A stretch of 64,000 bases of DNA from Candidatus Symbiothrix dinenymphae (GCA_001417715.1 BBRT01000337.1:1-64000); one strand, 5' to 3'. Positions 1 to 8,960 are shown, numbered from the stretch's first letter. Numbers and translations: made by a program. The notes: generated from the letters alone by a model not told the origin.

Positions 1-1
1 C

Positions 2-784
2 GACTACTGGATAAAAATTATCAAGGAGAAAAAAGACCAGGATTGGCACCCGTCGGGCATCTGGTGGGAAACGACCAACCGGCGGGCAGACGAGAAGACA
101 ATCAGCTATGCCGAAAGCCACGACCAGGCGTTGGTGGGCGACAAAACCATCATCTTCCGCCTCATCGACGCGGAAATGTATTGGCACATGCACGTGAATG
201 ACAACAATTTGATGGTTGACCGCGGCATCGCGCTCCACAAAATGATTCGCTTGGTAACCGCCTCAAGCATCAACGGCGGCTATCTCAACTTTATGGGCAA
301 CGAATTTGGGCACCCCGAATGGATAGATTTCCCGCGTCAGGACAATGGCTGGTCGTATAAATATGCCCGCCGACAGTGGCATCTGGTGGACAATCCCGAC
401 CTGAAATACCACTACTTGGGCGATTTCGACAGCGCGATGGTGAATCTGCTCAACGGCATCAAGGGCTTCCAGTCGCTGGAAATTCAAAAAGTGTGGGACA
501 ACGACGGCGACCAGATTTTGGCATTCCGACGGGGCGATTACGTCTTCGCTTTCAATTTCAATCCGGAAAAATCGTTTACCGACTACAGCTTTTTAGTGCC
601 TCCGGGGCAGTACGAGATGGTGTTGAACAGCGACAACCCCGCGTTCGGCGGCTTCGGACGGATAAATGCCGATATTGCATACCACACCGCTTTCGACCCG
701 CTCTATGCAGGGGAAAAGAAGGAATGGCTGAAATTATATTTGCCGGTGCGCACCGCGGTGGTGCTTCGGCTTATTAAAAAATAA
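2..784 (+). CDS. glgB: 1,4-alpha-glucan branching enzyme, 3' part (5' end outside window)
   Basis: Open reading frame enters from the left edge in frame 2 and ends at the TAA at 782-784. The motif [14 protein letters not shown] followed by a GNEFGHPEW segment is characteristic of the eukaryotic-type branching enzymes (GH13 subfamily 8), which move alpha-1,4 chains to alpha-1,6 branch points in glycogen. The visible 260 residues cover the end of the catalytic barrel and the C-terminal all-beta domain ([12 protein letters not shown], ending VVLRLIKK). The upstream catalytic Asp/Glu residues are outside the window. It lies 5 bp before trpB on the same strand, so they are probably co-transcribed, although the two functions are unrelated. 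An internal TTG at 131 is not the start because coding continues upstream. Confidence 0.93.
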   Translation, partial: DYWIKIIKEKKDQDWHPSGIWWETTNRRADEKTISYAESHDQALVGDKTIIFRLIDAEMYWHMHVNDNNLMVDRGIALHKMIRLVTASSINGGYLNFMGNEFGHPEWIDFPRQDNGWSYKYARRQWHLVDNPDLKYHYLGDFDSAMVNLLNGIKGFQSLEIQKVWDNDGDQILAFRRGDYVFAFNFNPEKSFTDYSFLVPPGQYEMVLNSDNPAFGGFGRINADIAYHTAFDPLYAGEKKEWLKLYLPVRTAVVLRLIKK

Positions 785-789
785 AAATT

Positions 790-1974
790 ATGAGTTTTGA
801 TGTTAATGAAGCCGGTTTTTACGGCGATTTTGGCGGAGCATACGTGCCGGAAATATTGTATGCCAATGTGGAAACGTTGAAAAATGAATACAAAAAAATC
901 CTTGCCGACCCCGATTTTCAAACAGAATTTCAGGATTTGCTGGCGAATTATGTGGGTCGCCCTTCCCCCCTCTACCTCGCCAAACGCCTCTCAGAGCGGT
1001 ATGGTTGCAAGATTTACCTCAAACGGGAAGACCTCAACCACACGGGGGCGCACAAAATCAACAACGCCATCGGGCAAATTTTGTTGGCGAGGCGGATGGG
1101 CAAAACGCGCATCATCGCCGAAACAGGTGCCGGTCAGCATGGGGTAGCCACAGCAACGGTTTGCGCGCTGATGGGCATGGAATGTATCGTGTATATGGGC
1201 AAAACGGATGTGGAACGGCAAAATCTGAACGTCCGCAAAATGGAGATGCTCGGCGCAAAGGTTGTGCCCGTCACGAGCGGCAATATGACCTTGAAAGATG
1301 CTTGTAATGAGGCAATTAGAGATTGGTGTTGCCACCCTGCCGACACGTTTTATGTGATTGGCTCAACGGTGGGTCCGCATCCCTACCCTGATTTGGTAGC
1401 ACAGCTGCAATCCGTTATCAGCAAAGAGATTAAGTGGCAAACGAAAGAGAAAGAAGGTCGCGACTATCCCGACTATCTCGTAGCCTGCGTGGGCGGCGGC
1501 AGCAATGCAGCAGGCACCATTTACGAATATTTGGACGAGCCGCGCACCAAAATTATTTTGGCAGAAGCAGCAGGCAAAGGCATCGACACGGGCGAATCGG
1601 CGGCGACCATCCACCTCGGCACGGTCGGCATTCTGCACGGTGCCAAAACCCTCCTGATGCAGGATGCAGATGGACAGGTGCAAGAGCCATACTCCATTTC
1701 AGCCGGCTTGGACTACCCCGGAATTGGTCCCATGCACGCTAATATGTCAAAGAAGGGGCGTTCGGAAGTGCTGGCAGTCACAGACGATGAAGCACTGACG
1801 GCAGCGATGGAACTCACTCGCTTAGAGGGGATTATCCCAGCTTTGGAGTCGGCACATGCGTTGGCGGTTTTTCAGCAGAAGAAGTTTAAGAAGGATGATG
1901 TGATTGTGCTGTGCTTGTCGGGGCGTGGGGATAAGGATATGGAAACGTATATTCAATTAAAAATTAAGAATTAA
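790..1974 (+). CDS. trpB: Tryptophan synthase beta chain
   Basis: 394 residues, the normal length for TrpB type 1. It condenses indole with L-serine using pyridoxal phosphate. [19 protein letters not shown] contains the Schiff-base lysine (K89, equivalent to E. coli K87), and GGGSNAAG near residue 235 is the phosphate-binding loop. The C-terminal [10 protein letters not shown] motif is intact. The partner alpha subunit (trpA) is not adjacent and is not in this window; trpE lies 37 kb away at 38.3 kb, so the trp pathway is dispersed. The gene starts 5 bp after glgB and ends 14 bp before fcl, which suggests a three-gene transcription unit of unrelated functions. Confidence 0.97.
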   Translation: MSFDVNEAGFYGDFGGAYVPEILYANVETLKNEYKKILADPDFQTEFQDLLANYVGRPSPLYLAKRLSERYGCKIYLKREDLNHTGAHKINNAIGQILLARRMGKTRIIAETGAGQHGVATATVCALMGMECIVYMGKTDVERQNLNVRKMEMLGAKVVPVTSGNMTLKDACNEAIRDWCCHPADTFYVIGSTVGPHPYPDLVAQLQSVISKEIKWQTKEKEGRDYPDYLVACVGGGSNAAGTIYEYLDEPRTKIILAEAAGKGIDTGESAATIHLGTVGILHGAKTLLMQDADGQVQEPYSISAGLDYPGIGPMHANMSKKGRSEVLAVTDDEALTAAMELTRLEGIIPALESAHALAVFQQKKFKKDDVIVLCLSGRGDKDMETYIQLKIKN

Positions 1975-1988
1975 AAATTCCGTTTTTT

Positions 1989-3065
1989 ATGGATAAAAAT
2001 GCTAAAATTTATGTTGCAGGGCATCGGGGGCTTGTTGGCTCTGCTATTTTGAAGAACTTGCAGGTGCGGGGGTTTTCTAATTTTGTTGTGCGCACGCATC
2101 AGGAGTTGGATTTGATTAAACAGCAGGCTGTTTTTGATTTTTTTGAGGCGGAGAAGCCCGCTTATGTCTTTTTGGCAGCTGCCCATGTGGGGGGGATTAT
2201 TGCCAACAGCACCTATCGGGGGCAGTTTATTTACGACAATTTGCAGATACAGAACAATGTCATTCATGCCTCATATTTGAATGACGTGAAAAAATTGCTG
2301 TTTCTGGGCTCTACGTGCATCTATCCGGGCGATGCTCCGCAGCCGATGCCCGAAAATTGTTTGCTCACTTCGCCGCTCGAATATACCAACGAGCCTTACG
2401 CTTTGGCAAAAATCGCCGGCATCAAGATATGTGAGAGTTACAATCTGCAATATGGCACCAATTATATTGCCGTGATGCCGACCAATTTGTATGGTCCCAA
2501 CGACAACTTTGATTTGGAAAAGTCGCATGTGTTGCCCGCCCTGTTGCGCAAAGTTTACCTCGCCAAAAGCCTGATGACGGACGATTGGGAGGCTATACGC
2601 AACGATTTGAACGCGTTGCCGATAGAGGGCGTTTCAGGAAAAGACAGTCAAGAGGCTATTGAGGGCAAGTTGCAAAAATACGGCATTTTGAAAACCGGCG
2701 TAGAGATTTGGGGTAGCGGAAAGCCGATGCGCGAGTTTCTATGGAGCGAAGAAATGGCGGATGCGAGCGTTTTTGTAATGGAAAAAGTAGATTTCAAGGA
2801 TTTGAAACCGGCAAGCAAAGAAATTCGCAACACACATATTAATATAGGCACCGGCGAAGAAATTTCGATTGCCGAATTAGCCAACATTATCGCGCAAACA
2901 GTTGGCTATCAAGGCAAATTTGTGTTCAACACCGACAAGCCCGACGGCACGATGCGAAAACTGACGGATGTAACGAAGTTGCATGAGTTGGGCTGGAAGC
3001 ATCAAATTGGCATCAGGCAGGGCGTGGAGATGTTATATCGGTGGTATTGCGAGAGGCTAAAATGA
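1989..3065 (+). CDS. fcl: GDP-L-fucose synthase
   Basis: 358-residue extended short-chain dehydrogenase. It epimerises and reduces GDP-4-keto-6-deoxymannose to GDP-L-fucose with NADPH. The N-terminal Rossmann glycine motif is GHRGLVGSAI; the catalytic Ser is in GSTCIYP and the catalytic Tyr-x3-Lys pair in EPYALAKIAG. It is slightly longer than the E. coli enzyme (about 320 residues) because of an insert around DDWEAIRNDLNALPIEG, seen commonly in Bacteroidota homologues. Its substrate is made by Gmd, encoded 34 kb downstream at 36.6 kb. The gene end overlaps the convergent GH31-like gene by 9 bp. The 14-bp gap from trpB indicates shared transcription. Confidence 0.96.
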   Translation: MDKNAKIYVAGHRGLVGSAILKNLQVRGFSNFVVRTHQELDLIKQQAVFDFFEAEKPAYVFLAAAHVGGIIANSTYRGQFIYDNLQIQNNVIHASYLNDVKKLLFLGSTCIYPGDAPQPMPENCLLTSPLEYTNEPYALAKIAGIKICESYNLQYGTNYIAVMPTNLYGPNDNFDLEKSHVLPALLRKVYLAKSLMTDDWEAIRNDLNALPIEGVSGKDSQEAIEGKLQKYGILKTGVEIWGSGKPMREFLWSEEMADASVFVMEKVDFKDLKPASKEIRNTHINIGTGEEISIAELANIIAQTVGYQGKFVFNTDKPDGTMRKLTDVTKLHELGWKHQIGIRQGVEMLYRWYCERLK

Positions 3066-5054
3066 AAGTGTCCGCTCATCCCCATTATACAATAGTGTGT
3101 GGGAGTTTTTTTCGGACAATCTGAAATCTATGCCCGTTGGGTGGTCGCGCGACACGAACACTACTGTGATGATGCGTTTGCGTGTCATGCCCTGAAATTC
3201 ACCTGTGCACTTGCCTACGGTCAATTTCATTTCGGCATGATTGTAGGTGAAAGGGATTTGTGTGAAACGCCCTTTTAGGTAGTTGTTGTTGGTGTTTTCG
3301 TCTTCATAGAGCGTAAATTTGCCGTCAGCTCCAGCGTACACAAACAGGGTCAAGTTTTTTTGTGCCTCCTGCGTGTTTTGGAGCGGATACCCCATGGGTA
3401 CAATTGCTCCGGCGCGAGCAAACAATGGTATGTGCTCGTAAGGTGCTGTAACACTGTCTTTTAGCCCTCCATCCACAGCACGTCCCGAATACACATCATA
3501 CCAAACGGGGGCTTGGGGGAAATACACTTCGCGCTTTGCAACCGCTTCTCGATAGACCGGACAAACCATCAATGCGGGTCCAAACATATACTGGTCATCA
3601 ACGTTCAAAACCTCCGCATCGTGCGGAAAATCCATCACCGGCGGGCGCATCAGCGTGTAATCGTCAAAATAACATAAACCCGCCAAACTGTAAATGTACG
3701 GCATCAGACGATACCGCAAATTGGCATAATAAAGCAACGAAGAATAGGCTGCATGACCCTCCGGCGCAATATGCCAAGGCTCATGAGTTGCCCTGAAAAT
3801 GGGCGTAAACGCGCTAAACTGCTGCCAACGGGTGTAAAGTTCGCGAAATGGCTCCAACATACTGTCGTTTTTTTGCGTAACATCCGGCTCCAACGCCCAA
3901 TAGGGTGTTCCGGCAAGGGACAAACTCGCTCCTGTGGCGATACTTTTTTTCAAGTCTTCCCAGCTGCTTTTTTCATCGCTCAGCCGTGTGACGACCGAAT
4001 ATTGTTGCAATGCGGGTGCCTTGGAGCCATCAAAAATCACACTGCGGTGGTAATTATCGGCTTTTTCCTGACCCTTATAGATGCTTTTTGCGTAGAGCGC
4101 GTCCGTCAGGTTGTTCAGCCACCAGGCATCCACGCCCTTTGCAAAGATGTTTTTTCCGACTTCTTCCCATGAGGCTTGTGGCGGCAGTGCAATGGCAAAT
4201 TGTGCCTCCATAGCGTGAATATCCTCGAGCATTTTCGTCATATCGGGAAACCGGCTATTCTCGTAAGTTGTTGTCGAAATGATGTTGTCAATCGGAAATT
4301 GGTGGTCGCGAAACCTGTTCATCCCCGTCAGCAACGCATTCTGAGACGTGTAGGAGTCACTGCTTTGCCACAGCCCCATTGCCCATTGGGGGGGTATTAT
4401 GGCTTTACCGGTCACGGTGCGATAGCCGCTCACCAACTCATCCATCGTTTCGCCATAGATAAAATAGTAGTCCAAAAGGCTGCCGGAAGCCGACTGAAAG
4501 GCGAGTTTGTTTCTGTCGGGATTGCTTTCGGTGGAATCGCGCGAATTTTCAAAAGTCGTTTCAGTGGCGTTGTCCCAAAGGATGCCGTAATGCGTGTTGC
4601 TGACGATGAATGGCAATGTGCCGTAAAACAGTTCATCACTTGGCGATTCAAACTCTTGACGCACAGTGCTTTCAAGTGTTTTTCCACCACAGTCCGGCTC
4701 TGCCAAAATGAGGCGACGGTCTTTGTTCTGAAAAATAATTCTGCCGCCGGCAAGTTGCACCGAAACAAACAAAGCAGACGTTTTCAACACCACATCCTCG
4801 TCGGAAGCCGAATACGACCATCCGGTTTCCATCCCGTGCGTGAACGTAGCCAGTGACGTTTCATTCTGCGAAATTATTTTGCTTGGGAACGCAGTCACGC
4901 GAATCACATTGTCGTTAATAACTTGCAGATGAATCGTTTTCGCCTCCTCCGAAGTCTTTTTGAGATAGATAGTAACACCGTCAGCCTCCTTCTCGACCAC
5001 TGTGCATGCGACCGACAACAGACAGAGTAAGAGATATGTGAGTTTACGCATCAT
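3057..5054 (-). CDS. GH31-like lipoprotein with degenerate nucleophile site
   Basis: 665 residues beginning with a lipoprotein signal (lipobox LSVAC, Cys17), so probably anchored in the outer membrane or periplasm. The order is an N-terminal galactose-mutarotase-like beta domain, a GH31 (beta/alpha)8 barrel, and a C-terminal DUF5110-like beta domain ([17 protein letters not shown]). GH31 alpha-glucosidases and xylosidases normally carry their nucleophile as Asp in a G-D-W-W-x-D-x-x-E-P segment. Here the segment is [12 protein letters not shown], with Asn at the nucleophile position and the E-P lost. The acid/base loop is shortened to [13 protein letters not shown], where the Asp may persist. 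Hydrolysis by the usual mechanism is therefore doubtful. The start codon overlaps the ribH stop region (ATGATG across 11 bp), indicating translational coupling after ribH. Confidence is high for the fold, low for activity. Confidence 0.82.
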   Translation of the reverse strand: MMRKLTYLLLCLLSVACTVVEKEADGVTIYLKKTSEEAKTIHLQVINDNVIRVTAFPSKIISQNETSLATFTHGMETGWSYSASDEDVVLKTSALFVSVQLAGGRIIFQNKDRRLILAEPDCGGKTLESTVRQEFESPSDELFYGTLPFIVSNTHYGILWDNATETTFENSRDSTESNPDRNKLAFQSASGSLLDYYFIYGETMDELVSGYRTVTGKAIIPPQWAMGLWQSSDSYTSQNALLTGMNRFRDHQFPIDNIISTTTYENSRFPDMTKMLEDIHAMEAQFAIALPPQASWEEVGKNIFAKGVDAWWLNNLTDALYAKSIYKGQEKADNYHRSVIFDGSKAPALQQYSVVTRLSDEKSSWEDLKKSIATGASLSLAGTPYWALEPDVTQKNDSMLEPFRELYTRWQQFSAFTPIFRATHEPWHIAPEGHAAYSSLLYYANLRYRLMPYIYSLAGLCYFDDYTLMRPPVMDFPHDAEVLNVDDQYMFGPALMVCPVYREAVAKREVYFPQAPVWYDVYSGRAVDGGLKDSVTAPYEHIPLFARAGAIVPMGYPLQNTQEAQKNLTLFVYAGADGKFTLYEDENTNNNYLKGRFTQIPFTYNHAEMKLTVGKCTGEFQGMTRKRIITVVFVSRDHPTGIDFRLSEKNSHTLLYNGDERTLSF

Positions 5055-5529
5055 TGATTTTCGCCATTTTTATAGCGGTGATTGCTGCTTCTACACCTTT
5101 GTTGCCCAATTTTCCTCCGGCGCGGTCGAGGGATTGTTGCTCGTTGTTGTCGGTCAGCAGTCCGAAAATGTAGGGTACATCTCCTTCTGCGTTGAGGGCG
5201 GCAAAGCCCTGCGTCACGCCCTGACAGACGTATTCAAAGTGTGGTGTTTCGCCCTTAATCACACATCCCAACCCAATCACGGCATCCGGACGTAATTTGG
5301 TAGCGGCATGCTTAGCTGCAAAAATCAGCTCAAAACTGCCGGGCACATGGATTACAGTCACGTTTTCTGCTTTCGCGCCATGTTTCAACAAGGTGTCATA
5401 AGCCCCGTCCCGAAGTTTGGAGGTGATATGCCCATTCCATTCCGACACCACAATGACGAACCTCATACCCGAAGCATCAGGTACGGTCGCAGGGTCGTAG
5501 TTGGAAAGCGGGTGATTTGCAGTTGCCAT
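5044..5529 (-). CDS. ribH: 6,7-dimethyl-8-ribityllumazine synthase
   Basis: 161 residues from ATG at 5529 ([12 protein letters not shown]). It condenses 5-amino-6-ribitylaminouracil with dihydroxybutanone phosphate in riboflavin synthesis and usually forms an icosahedral or pentameric assembly. Diagnostic segments are [20 protein letters not shown] (catalytic His in TPHFEYV) and FGLLTDN. A second in-frame ATG 21 bp upstream lies inside a palindromic repeat, so the inner ATG is preferred. The gene follows a TPR protein gene, an arrangement common in Bacteroidota. Its stop overlaps the start of the GH31-like gene, so the downstream gene may depend on ribH translation. Confidence 0.95.
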   Translation of the reverse strand: MATANHPLSNYDPATVPDASGMRFVIVVSEWNGHITSKLRDGAYDTLLKHGAKAENVTVIHVPGSFELIFAAKHAATKLRPDAVIGLGCVIKGETPHFEYVCQGVTQGFAALNAEGDVPYIFGLLTDNNEQQSLDRAGGKLGNKGVEAAITAIKMAKINDA

Positions 5530-5546
5530 GTTTTTTAGTTCATTTG

Positions 5547-5611
5547 TCATCCCGTGCTTGACACGGGATCCCCTGCTAAAACAAGGGATTGCGGGTCAAG
5601 CCCGCAATGAC
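5547..5611. repeat. Paired REP-like palindromes (GGATTGCGGGTCAAGCCCGC type)
   Basis: Two palindromes in tandem: GTCATCCCGTGCTTGACACG at 5547 onward and GGGATTGCGGGTCAAGCCCG within 5583-5611. The second type recurs at 30.0 kb, in trpE and four times in the metallophosphoesterase gene. Here it fills the gap between ribH and the TPR gene and could form a stem in their mRNA. Confidence 0.75.
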
Positions 5612-5616
5612 AGACA

Positions 5617-6303
5617 TTATTGTTTCAACCGTTCAATGTACGTTTCAATTGCGTTGGCTGCTGCAAATTCGGGGTATTCGGTTTGGATTTTGGTGTAGAT
5701 TTTCAGGGCTTTTTCTTTTTCCTCCAAACTTGTATATACTTCGGCAGCTTTGTTCAAAAAGAGTGGACTCAATGCTGTGTTGGCTGCTTTTTTGGCAGCC
5801 TTTTCAAAATAGGATACGCCTGTTTGAGAGTCGCCACTTGATACATAGCAGTCGCCAATTGCTGCAATCACTTGTGATGCAAATAGTTGGTCATTTTGGT
5901 TGTAGCTTTTCAAATTGTCCAATGCGGCTTCGTATTCGCCCAAATGTGCCTGGCAAAGCCCTGCATACGCCTTTGCCAAATTGCCCGATGTGGTGCCTCC
6001 GTATTCGTCAATAATTTCCAAAAAGCCAACGTGCGAACCATCGCCGTTCAACGCCACCGCCCACTGCTGGTATTCAAACGAGCTTTGTGCAGGGAACATC
6101 ACCTCTTGCGCCTCTTTTTCGCGAGGCAGCAAAATGAAATGGCGGTAAGCAAAATAGCCTACCACGATTACTACGACAGCCAAAATAGCTATCTCAATAG
6201 TTTTCAAATGTTTATCCAAAAACTCATCCGTTTTTGAAATGATTTCGCCTACACTTTTTTCAACTTGTGCAACGGCATCAGTGGAAGTTTTCTGTTGTGT
6301 CAT
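5617..6303 (-). CDS. Membrane-anchored tetratricopeptide repeat protein
   Basis: 228 residues. A short cytoplasmic N terminus is followed by one transmembrane helix at about residues 36-58 (AILAVVVIVVGYFAY) and then TPR-like helical repeats (LAKAYAGLCQAHLGEYEAALDNL; SYFEKAAKKAANTALSPLFL; AAEVYTSLEEKEKALKIYTK). The layout resembles YfgM-type single-pass TPR proteins that work as envelope chaperones or scaffolds, but the exact role is not shown by the sequence. It precedes ribH on the same strand with a REP pair between them. A TACCTTTG box on the minus strand at 6336-6343 serves it. Confidence 0.83.
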   Translation of the reverse strand: MTQQKTSTDAVAQVEKSVGEIISKTDEFLDKHLKTIEIAILAVVVIVVGYFAYRHFILLPREKEAQEVMFPAQSSFEYQQWAVALNGDGSHVGFLEIIDEYGGTTSGNLAKAYAGLCQAHLGEYEAALDNLKSYNQNDQLFASQVIAAIGDCYVSSGDSQTGVSYFEKAAKKAANTALSPLFLNKAAEVYTSLEEKEKALKIYTKIQTEYPEFAAANAIETYIERLKQ

Positions 6304-6335
6304 TTTATATCAAAATTTTACTTGTTTTCGAGCCG

Positions 6336-6379
6336 CAAAGGTAAGTATTTTTTTTGAATAAAAAAAATACATACCTTTG
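6336..6379. promoter_or_regulatory. Divergent Bacteroidota-type promoters
   Basis: TACCTTTG -7 boxes face outward: minus strand 6336-6343 for the TPR gene and plus strand 6372-6379 for the DUF4143 ATPase gene. Only 28 bp separate the boxes, so the -33 elements of the two promoters overlap. Confidence 0.7.
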
Positions 6380-6390
6380 CCCCATATTTT

Positions 6391-6504
6391 TGAAGTGAAA
6401 CGAGCAAACTCGGTTACGAAAAATGAAGTGAAAGTGTCAAACTCGGTTACGAAAAATGAAGTGAAAGTGTCAAACTCGGTTATGAAAAATGAAGTGAAAT
6501 ATTT
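6391..6504 (+). repeat. 33-bp tandem repeat at the 5' end of the DUF4143 gene
   Basis: Three copies of a 33-bp unit starting AAACTCGGTTACGAAAAATG at 6406, 6439 and 6472, with a partial unit before. Each is 11 codons long and keeps the ATPase frame (NSVTKNEVKVS). The third copy changes ACG to ATG and so creates the most likely start codon at 6482. Confidence 0.85.
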
Positions 6505-7813
6505 TAAACGTCTGATTGATAGCGATTTGAGAGATTGGTCAAAAGACTCCAAACATAAGCCTCTTTTATTGCGTGGTGCAAGGCAAGTTGGAAAATCTTC
6601 TGCCGTCAGAAATCTGGGACAGAAATTCCCGCATTTTTTGGAAATAAATTTTGAAAGAAATGCAGAAGCGCGGCAAATTTTTGAAGAAGGGAACTTGTCG
6701 CCGCAATATTTGTGCGAAAAACTTACTGCCGCTTTCGATGTGCCGATTGAGGCGGGGCGAACGTTGCTGTTCCTTGATGAAATTCAAAGTTGCTTGCCTG
6801 CCATTTCTTCGTTGCGTTTTTTCTGCGAAGATTTTCCTGAATTGCACGTTGTGGCTGCCGGTTCGTTGCTCGAATTTGCAATCGAAGAAATTCCATCGTT
6901 CGGCGTTGGCAGAATTCGCTCACTGTTTATGTATCCATTTTCTTTTACCGAATTTTTGCAGGCAAATGGCAATACGGGTCTATTAAATGCCATAAAAAAG
7001 GCAAATATAGAAAATCCGCTCGATGATGTGTTGCACAACAAAGCACTCTATTTGCTAAAATTATTTTTGCTTATCGGCGGAATGCCTGAAACGGTGGCAA
7101 GTTATGTGACGGAAAAGAACTTGCTGAAATGCCAACGGGTACTTGATGATTTGATAGTGTCTTTGCGCAACGATTTTGCAAAGTACAAAAAGCGTGTGCC
7201 AACTTTGCAAATATCAGCGGCTCTCGACAGCATAGTTCGGCAAATGGGCAACAAATTTGTTTATACCGACAAGGAGCAGTTTTTTTCGACGTTTCAGATA
7301 AAACACGCTGCAGAACTGCTTGCAATGGCAGGGTTGGTGGTTCCGGCAACGCACACTTCGGCAAACGGACTGCCACTCGGCTCGGAAATCAATCCGAAAT
7401 TTCGCAAAATGTTTTTGCTTGATACCGGCGTTTTTCAGCGATTGCTTGGCTTAAAACTGTCGGATATTTTGCTGAACGATGATTTTGACACCATCAACAA
7501 GGGTGGCATCGCCGAAATGTTTGTCGGTATGGAACTGCTGAAAGCCGCTTCGTGCTATGAGCAGACGCAACTTTTCTATTGGACACGCGAAGAACGAAAC
7601 AGCCGTGCCGAAGTGGATTTTGTGGTGCAAGTGGGCGATAAAATCATTCCAATAGAAGTGAAATCGGGCAAAACCGGCAAAATGCAAAGTATGTGGCAGT
7701 TTCTGAAAGAAAAACAGTCGGAATACGGCATCCGAACTTCGCTCGAAAATTTTGCAACCTACGATAATATCCGCGTGTACCCGCTGTATGCGATAGCAAA
7801 TATTTTAACATAG
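6482..7813 (+). CDS. AAA ATPase with C-terminal DUF4143 domain
   Basis: 443 residues from ATG 6482. N-terminal AAA_14-type P-loop: Walker A is GARQVGKS and Walker B is LLFLDEIQ. The C-terminal DUF4143 region contains EVDFVVQ and IPIEVKSG, a PD-(D/E)XK-like pattern. Proteins of this type are common in Bacteroidota and archaea with no settled function; a defence or DNA-related role has been suggested for relatives. The frame is open upstream to 6377 through the 33-bp repeats; a GTG at 6395 would give a 29-residue repeat-coded extension. I chose 6482 because the promoter -7 box ends at 6379. A second member of the family is at 39759-41075. Confidence 0.85.
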   Translation: MKNEVKYFKRLIDSDLRDWSKDSKHKPLLLRGARQVGKSSAVRNLGQKFPHFLEINFERNAEARQIFEEGNLSPQYLCEKLTAAFDVPIEAGRTLLFLDEIQSCLPAISSLRFFCEDFPELHVVAAGSLLEFAIEEIPSFGVGRIRSLFMYPFSFTEFLQANGNTGLLNAIKKANIENPLDDVLHNKALYLLKLFLLIGGMPETVASYVTEKNLLKCQRVLDDLIVSLRNDFAKYKKRVPTLQISAALDSIVRQMGNKFVYTDKEQFFSTFQIKHAAELLAMAGLVVPATHTSANGLPLGSEINPKFRKMFLLDTGVFQRLLGLKLSDILLNDDFDTINKGGIAEMFVGMELLKAASCYEQTQLFYWTREERNSRAEVDFVVQVGDKIIPIEVKSGKTGKMQSMWQFLKEKQSEYGIRTSLENFATYDNIRVYPLYAIANILT

Positions 7814-7862
7814 TTTAACTTCGACAACCAATAAATGCGAATTTTAATTCAAAAATAATGCT

Positions 7863-7870
7863 TACCTTTG
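7863..7870 (+). promoter_or_regulatory. Promoter -7 box of leader RNA copy A
   Basis: TACCTTTG followed by GCGCCCGAG. The same box and following bases occur at the start of the three other copies of this RNA, on the minus strand at 44811-44818, 45590-45597 and 49159-49166. Confidence 0.75.
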
Positions 7871-8349
7871 CGCCCGAGTTTGCGCTAAGTTCAATGAACA
7901 AGCAAATGTCGGACCGAATATTGGCTCGAATGAATGAGCGAATACGGACGTGATTAACTCGTTAAATTATAGGAGATTATGATGACATGACAGCGGTAAT
8001 ACGCACATTTTAAGATTGGAAAAAGCGTTTAGCTTGATTCTTGCCTTATGAAATCTAGACAATTTCTAACGAATGGTAAAGACTAAAGTGACGACGTTCA
8101 CCCTTCGGGGCTTGGACTAACTCATTTTATCTGATCATTCAGGTAGTCTAGGACCTCATAAGGCGGATAAAAAAACTTAGAGTTTTGTCCGCGCTTTTTT
8201 TATGTTGCGTATGGTGAGGAAGGACAAATAGGTTGACCAAACAACTGACATAAAAATGGGGCAAGCCCTACAAAGCCTCACAGAGTAGGAATTTTAATTT
8301 TAGTAATTTAATTGTCCGTCTAAGGAGCGGACGTAAAACAATTTTAAAC
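7871..8349 (+). ncRNA. Structured leader RNA, copy A, upstream of a beta-barrel gene
   Basis: No protein-coding gene explains these 480 bases, yet the stretch is conserved in copy B (48674-49166, minus) and copy C (44365-44818, minus), with a truncated copy D (45460-45597, minus). A long-range helix pairs GCCTTATGA (8043-8051) with TCATAAGGC (8156-8164). In B and C the same helix is GCTTTCTGA with TCAGAAAGC, two compensatory pair changes. A GCTC/GAGC hairpin near 7925-7941 is GCTC/GGGC elsewhere. An invariant block includes AGGAGATTATGATGACATGA at 7970-7989. A terminator follows at 8163-8201, then a second conserved module (GGGGCAAGCCCTACAAAGCC) and a hairpin GTCCGT/GCGGAC at 8314-8332 just before the ATG at 8350. 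It lacks the hallmarks of RNase P, tmRNA or 6S RNA that I can recognise. It may be a cis-regulatory leader or a free small RNA whose terminator leaks into the gene. Confidence 0.72.
8163..8201 (+). terminator. Intrinsic terminator inside leader RNA copy A
   Basis: GCGGA (8163-8167) pairs with TCCGC (8188-8192), with an inner AAACT/AGTTT stem, followed by seven T. In copies B and C the stem is GCAGA/TCTGC, a compensatory change. The first two bases of the stem are shared with the upstream long-range helix. Confidence 0.78.
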
Positions 8350-8910
8350 ATGAAAAAAATTGTATTTTTATCAGCTATCGCTTTGGTTAGCGTAGCAAGT
8401 GTGAACGCGCAGGAGTTGAAATTTGGCGTTACAGCCGGGTTGAATCTCCCAAGTTTTTCAGGGGATCTCGGCGAAGGCATGGTGTCCACGATAGGATTTC
8501 AAGTAGGTGCAGTTGCTGATGTTGCACTTACCGAAAGTTTTTCTATTGTCCCCGAATTATTATTCACTCAAAAAGGGGCGGCTCCGGTAATGGGTGACGC
8601 CATCACGTTGGGCTACTTGCAATTGCCGATTAACGCAATGTACAAAATTGCGGTTAATGACAATTCCAAAGTTCTCGTTTTTGCCGGTCCATACATAGGT
8701 TATGGAATTACCAGCAGTGACGATGGAGCGGAATTTGGTTCAGATAAGACGCTCAATCCATTGGATTTTGGCTTAAACATCGGTGCGGGTTATCAATTTG
8801 GGAGCATCTTTGCCAAAGCCCAATACAACATCGGCTTGACGAATGTTGCGAACGAAGGTAAGGACGGTGGCAATAGCAACATTGCCATCACTGTAGGCTA
8901 TTTATTCTAA
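8350..8910 (+). CDS. Outer-membrane beta-barrel protein (porin-like family)
   Basis: 186 residues with a cleavable signal peptide (about MKKIVFLSAIALVSVASVNA). The rest is alternating amphipathic beta strands typical of the small eight-strand outer-membrane barrels (OMP_b-brl family): KFGVTAGLNLPSF, SFSIVPELLFTQKG, LQLPINAMYKI, FAGPYIGYGI, FGLNIGAGYQF, and a C-terminal strand ending in ITVGYLF with terminal Phe. A role in adhesion, transport or envelope stability cannot be told from sequence. It is preceded by the structured leader RNA and followed by a terminator. Paralogous barrels at 44974-45459 and 48128-48673 share the same leader, which suggests common regulation. Confidence 0.85.
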   Translation: MKKIVFLSAIALVSVASVNAQELKFGVTAGLNLPSFSGDLGEGMVSTIGFQVGAVADVALTESFSIVPELLFTQKGAAPVMGDAITLGYLQLPINAMYKIAVNDNSKVLVFAGPYIGYGITSSDDGAEFGSDKTLNPLDFGLNIGAGYQFGSIFAKAQYNIGLTNVANEGKDGGNSNIAITVGYLF

Positions 8911-8931
8911 GCCAGCTACGCTCTTTTCAGG

Positions 8932-8960
8932 AAATCCCTGCCGCGAGGTGGGGATTTTTT
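8932..8960 (+). terminator. Intrinsic terminator after the beta-barrel gene
   Basis: AAATCCC pairs with GGGATTT across an 11-base loop, and the 3' arm runs into a T tract. Confidence 0.8.

Noticed and set aside
6391-6504. Possible CRISPR-like array
   Set aside because: Units are directly adjacent with no spacers and keep the reading frame of the ATPase gene.
7871-8201. Leader RNA as RNase P RNA, tmRNA or 6S RNA
   Set aside because: The universally conserved motifs of those RNAs are not visible, and three full copies in one window would be unusual for them.
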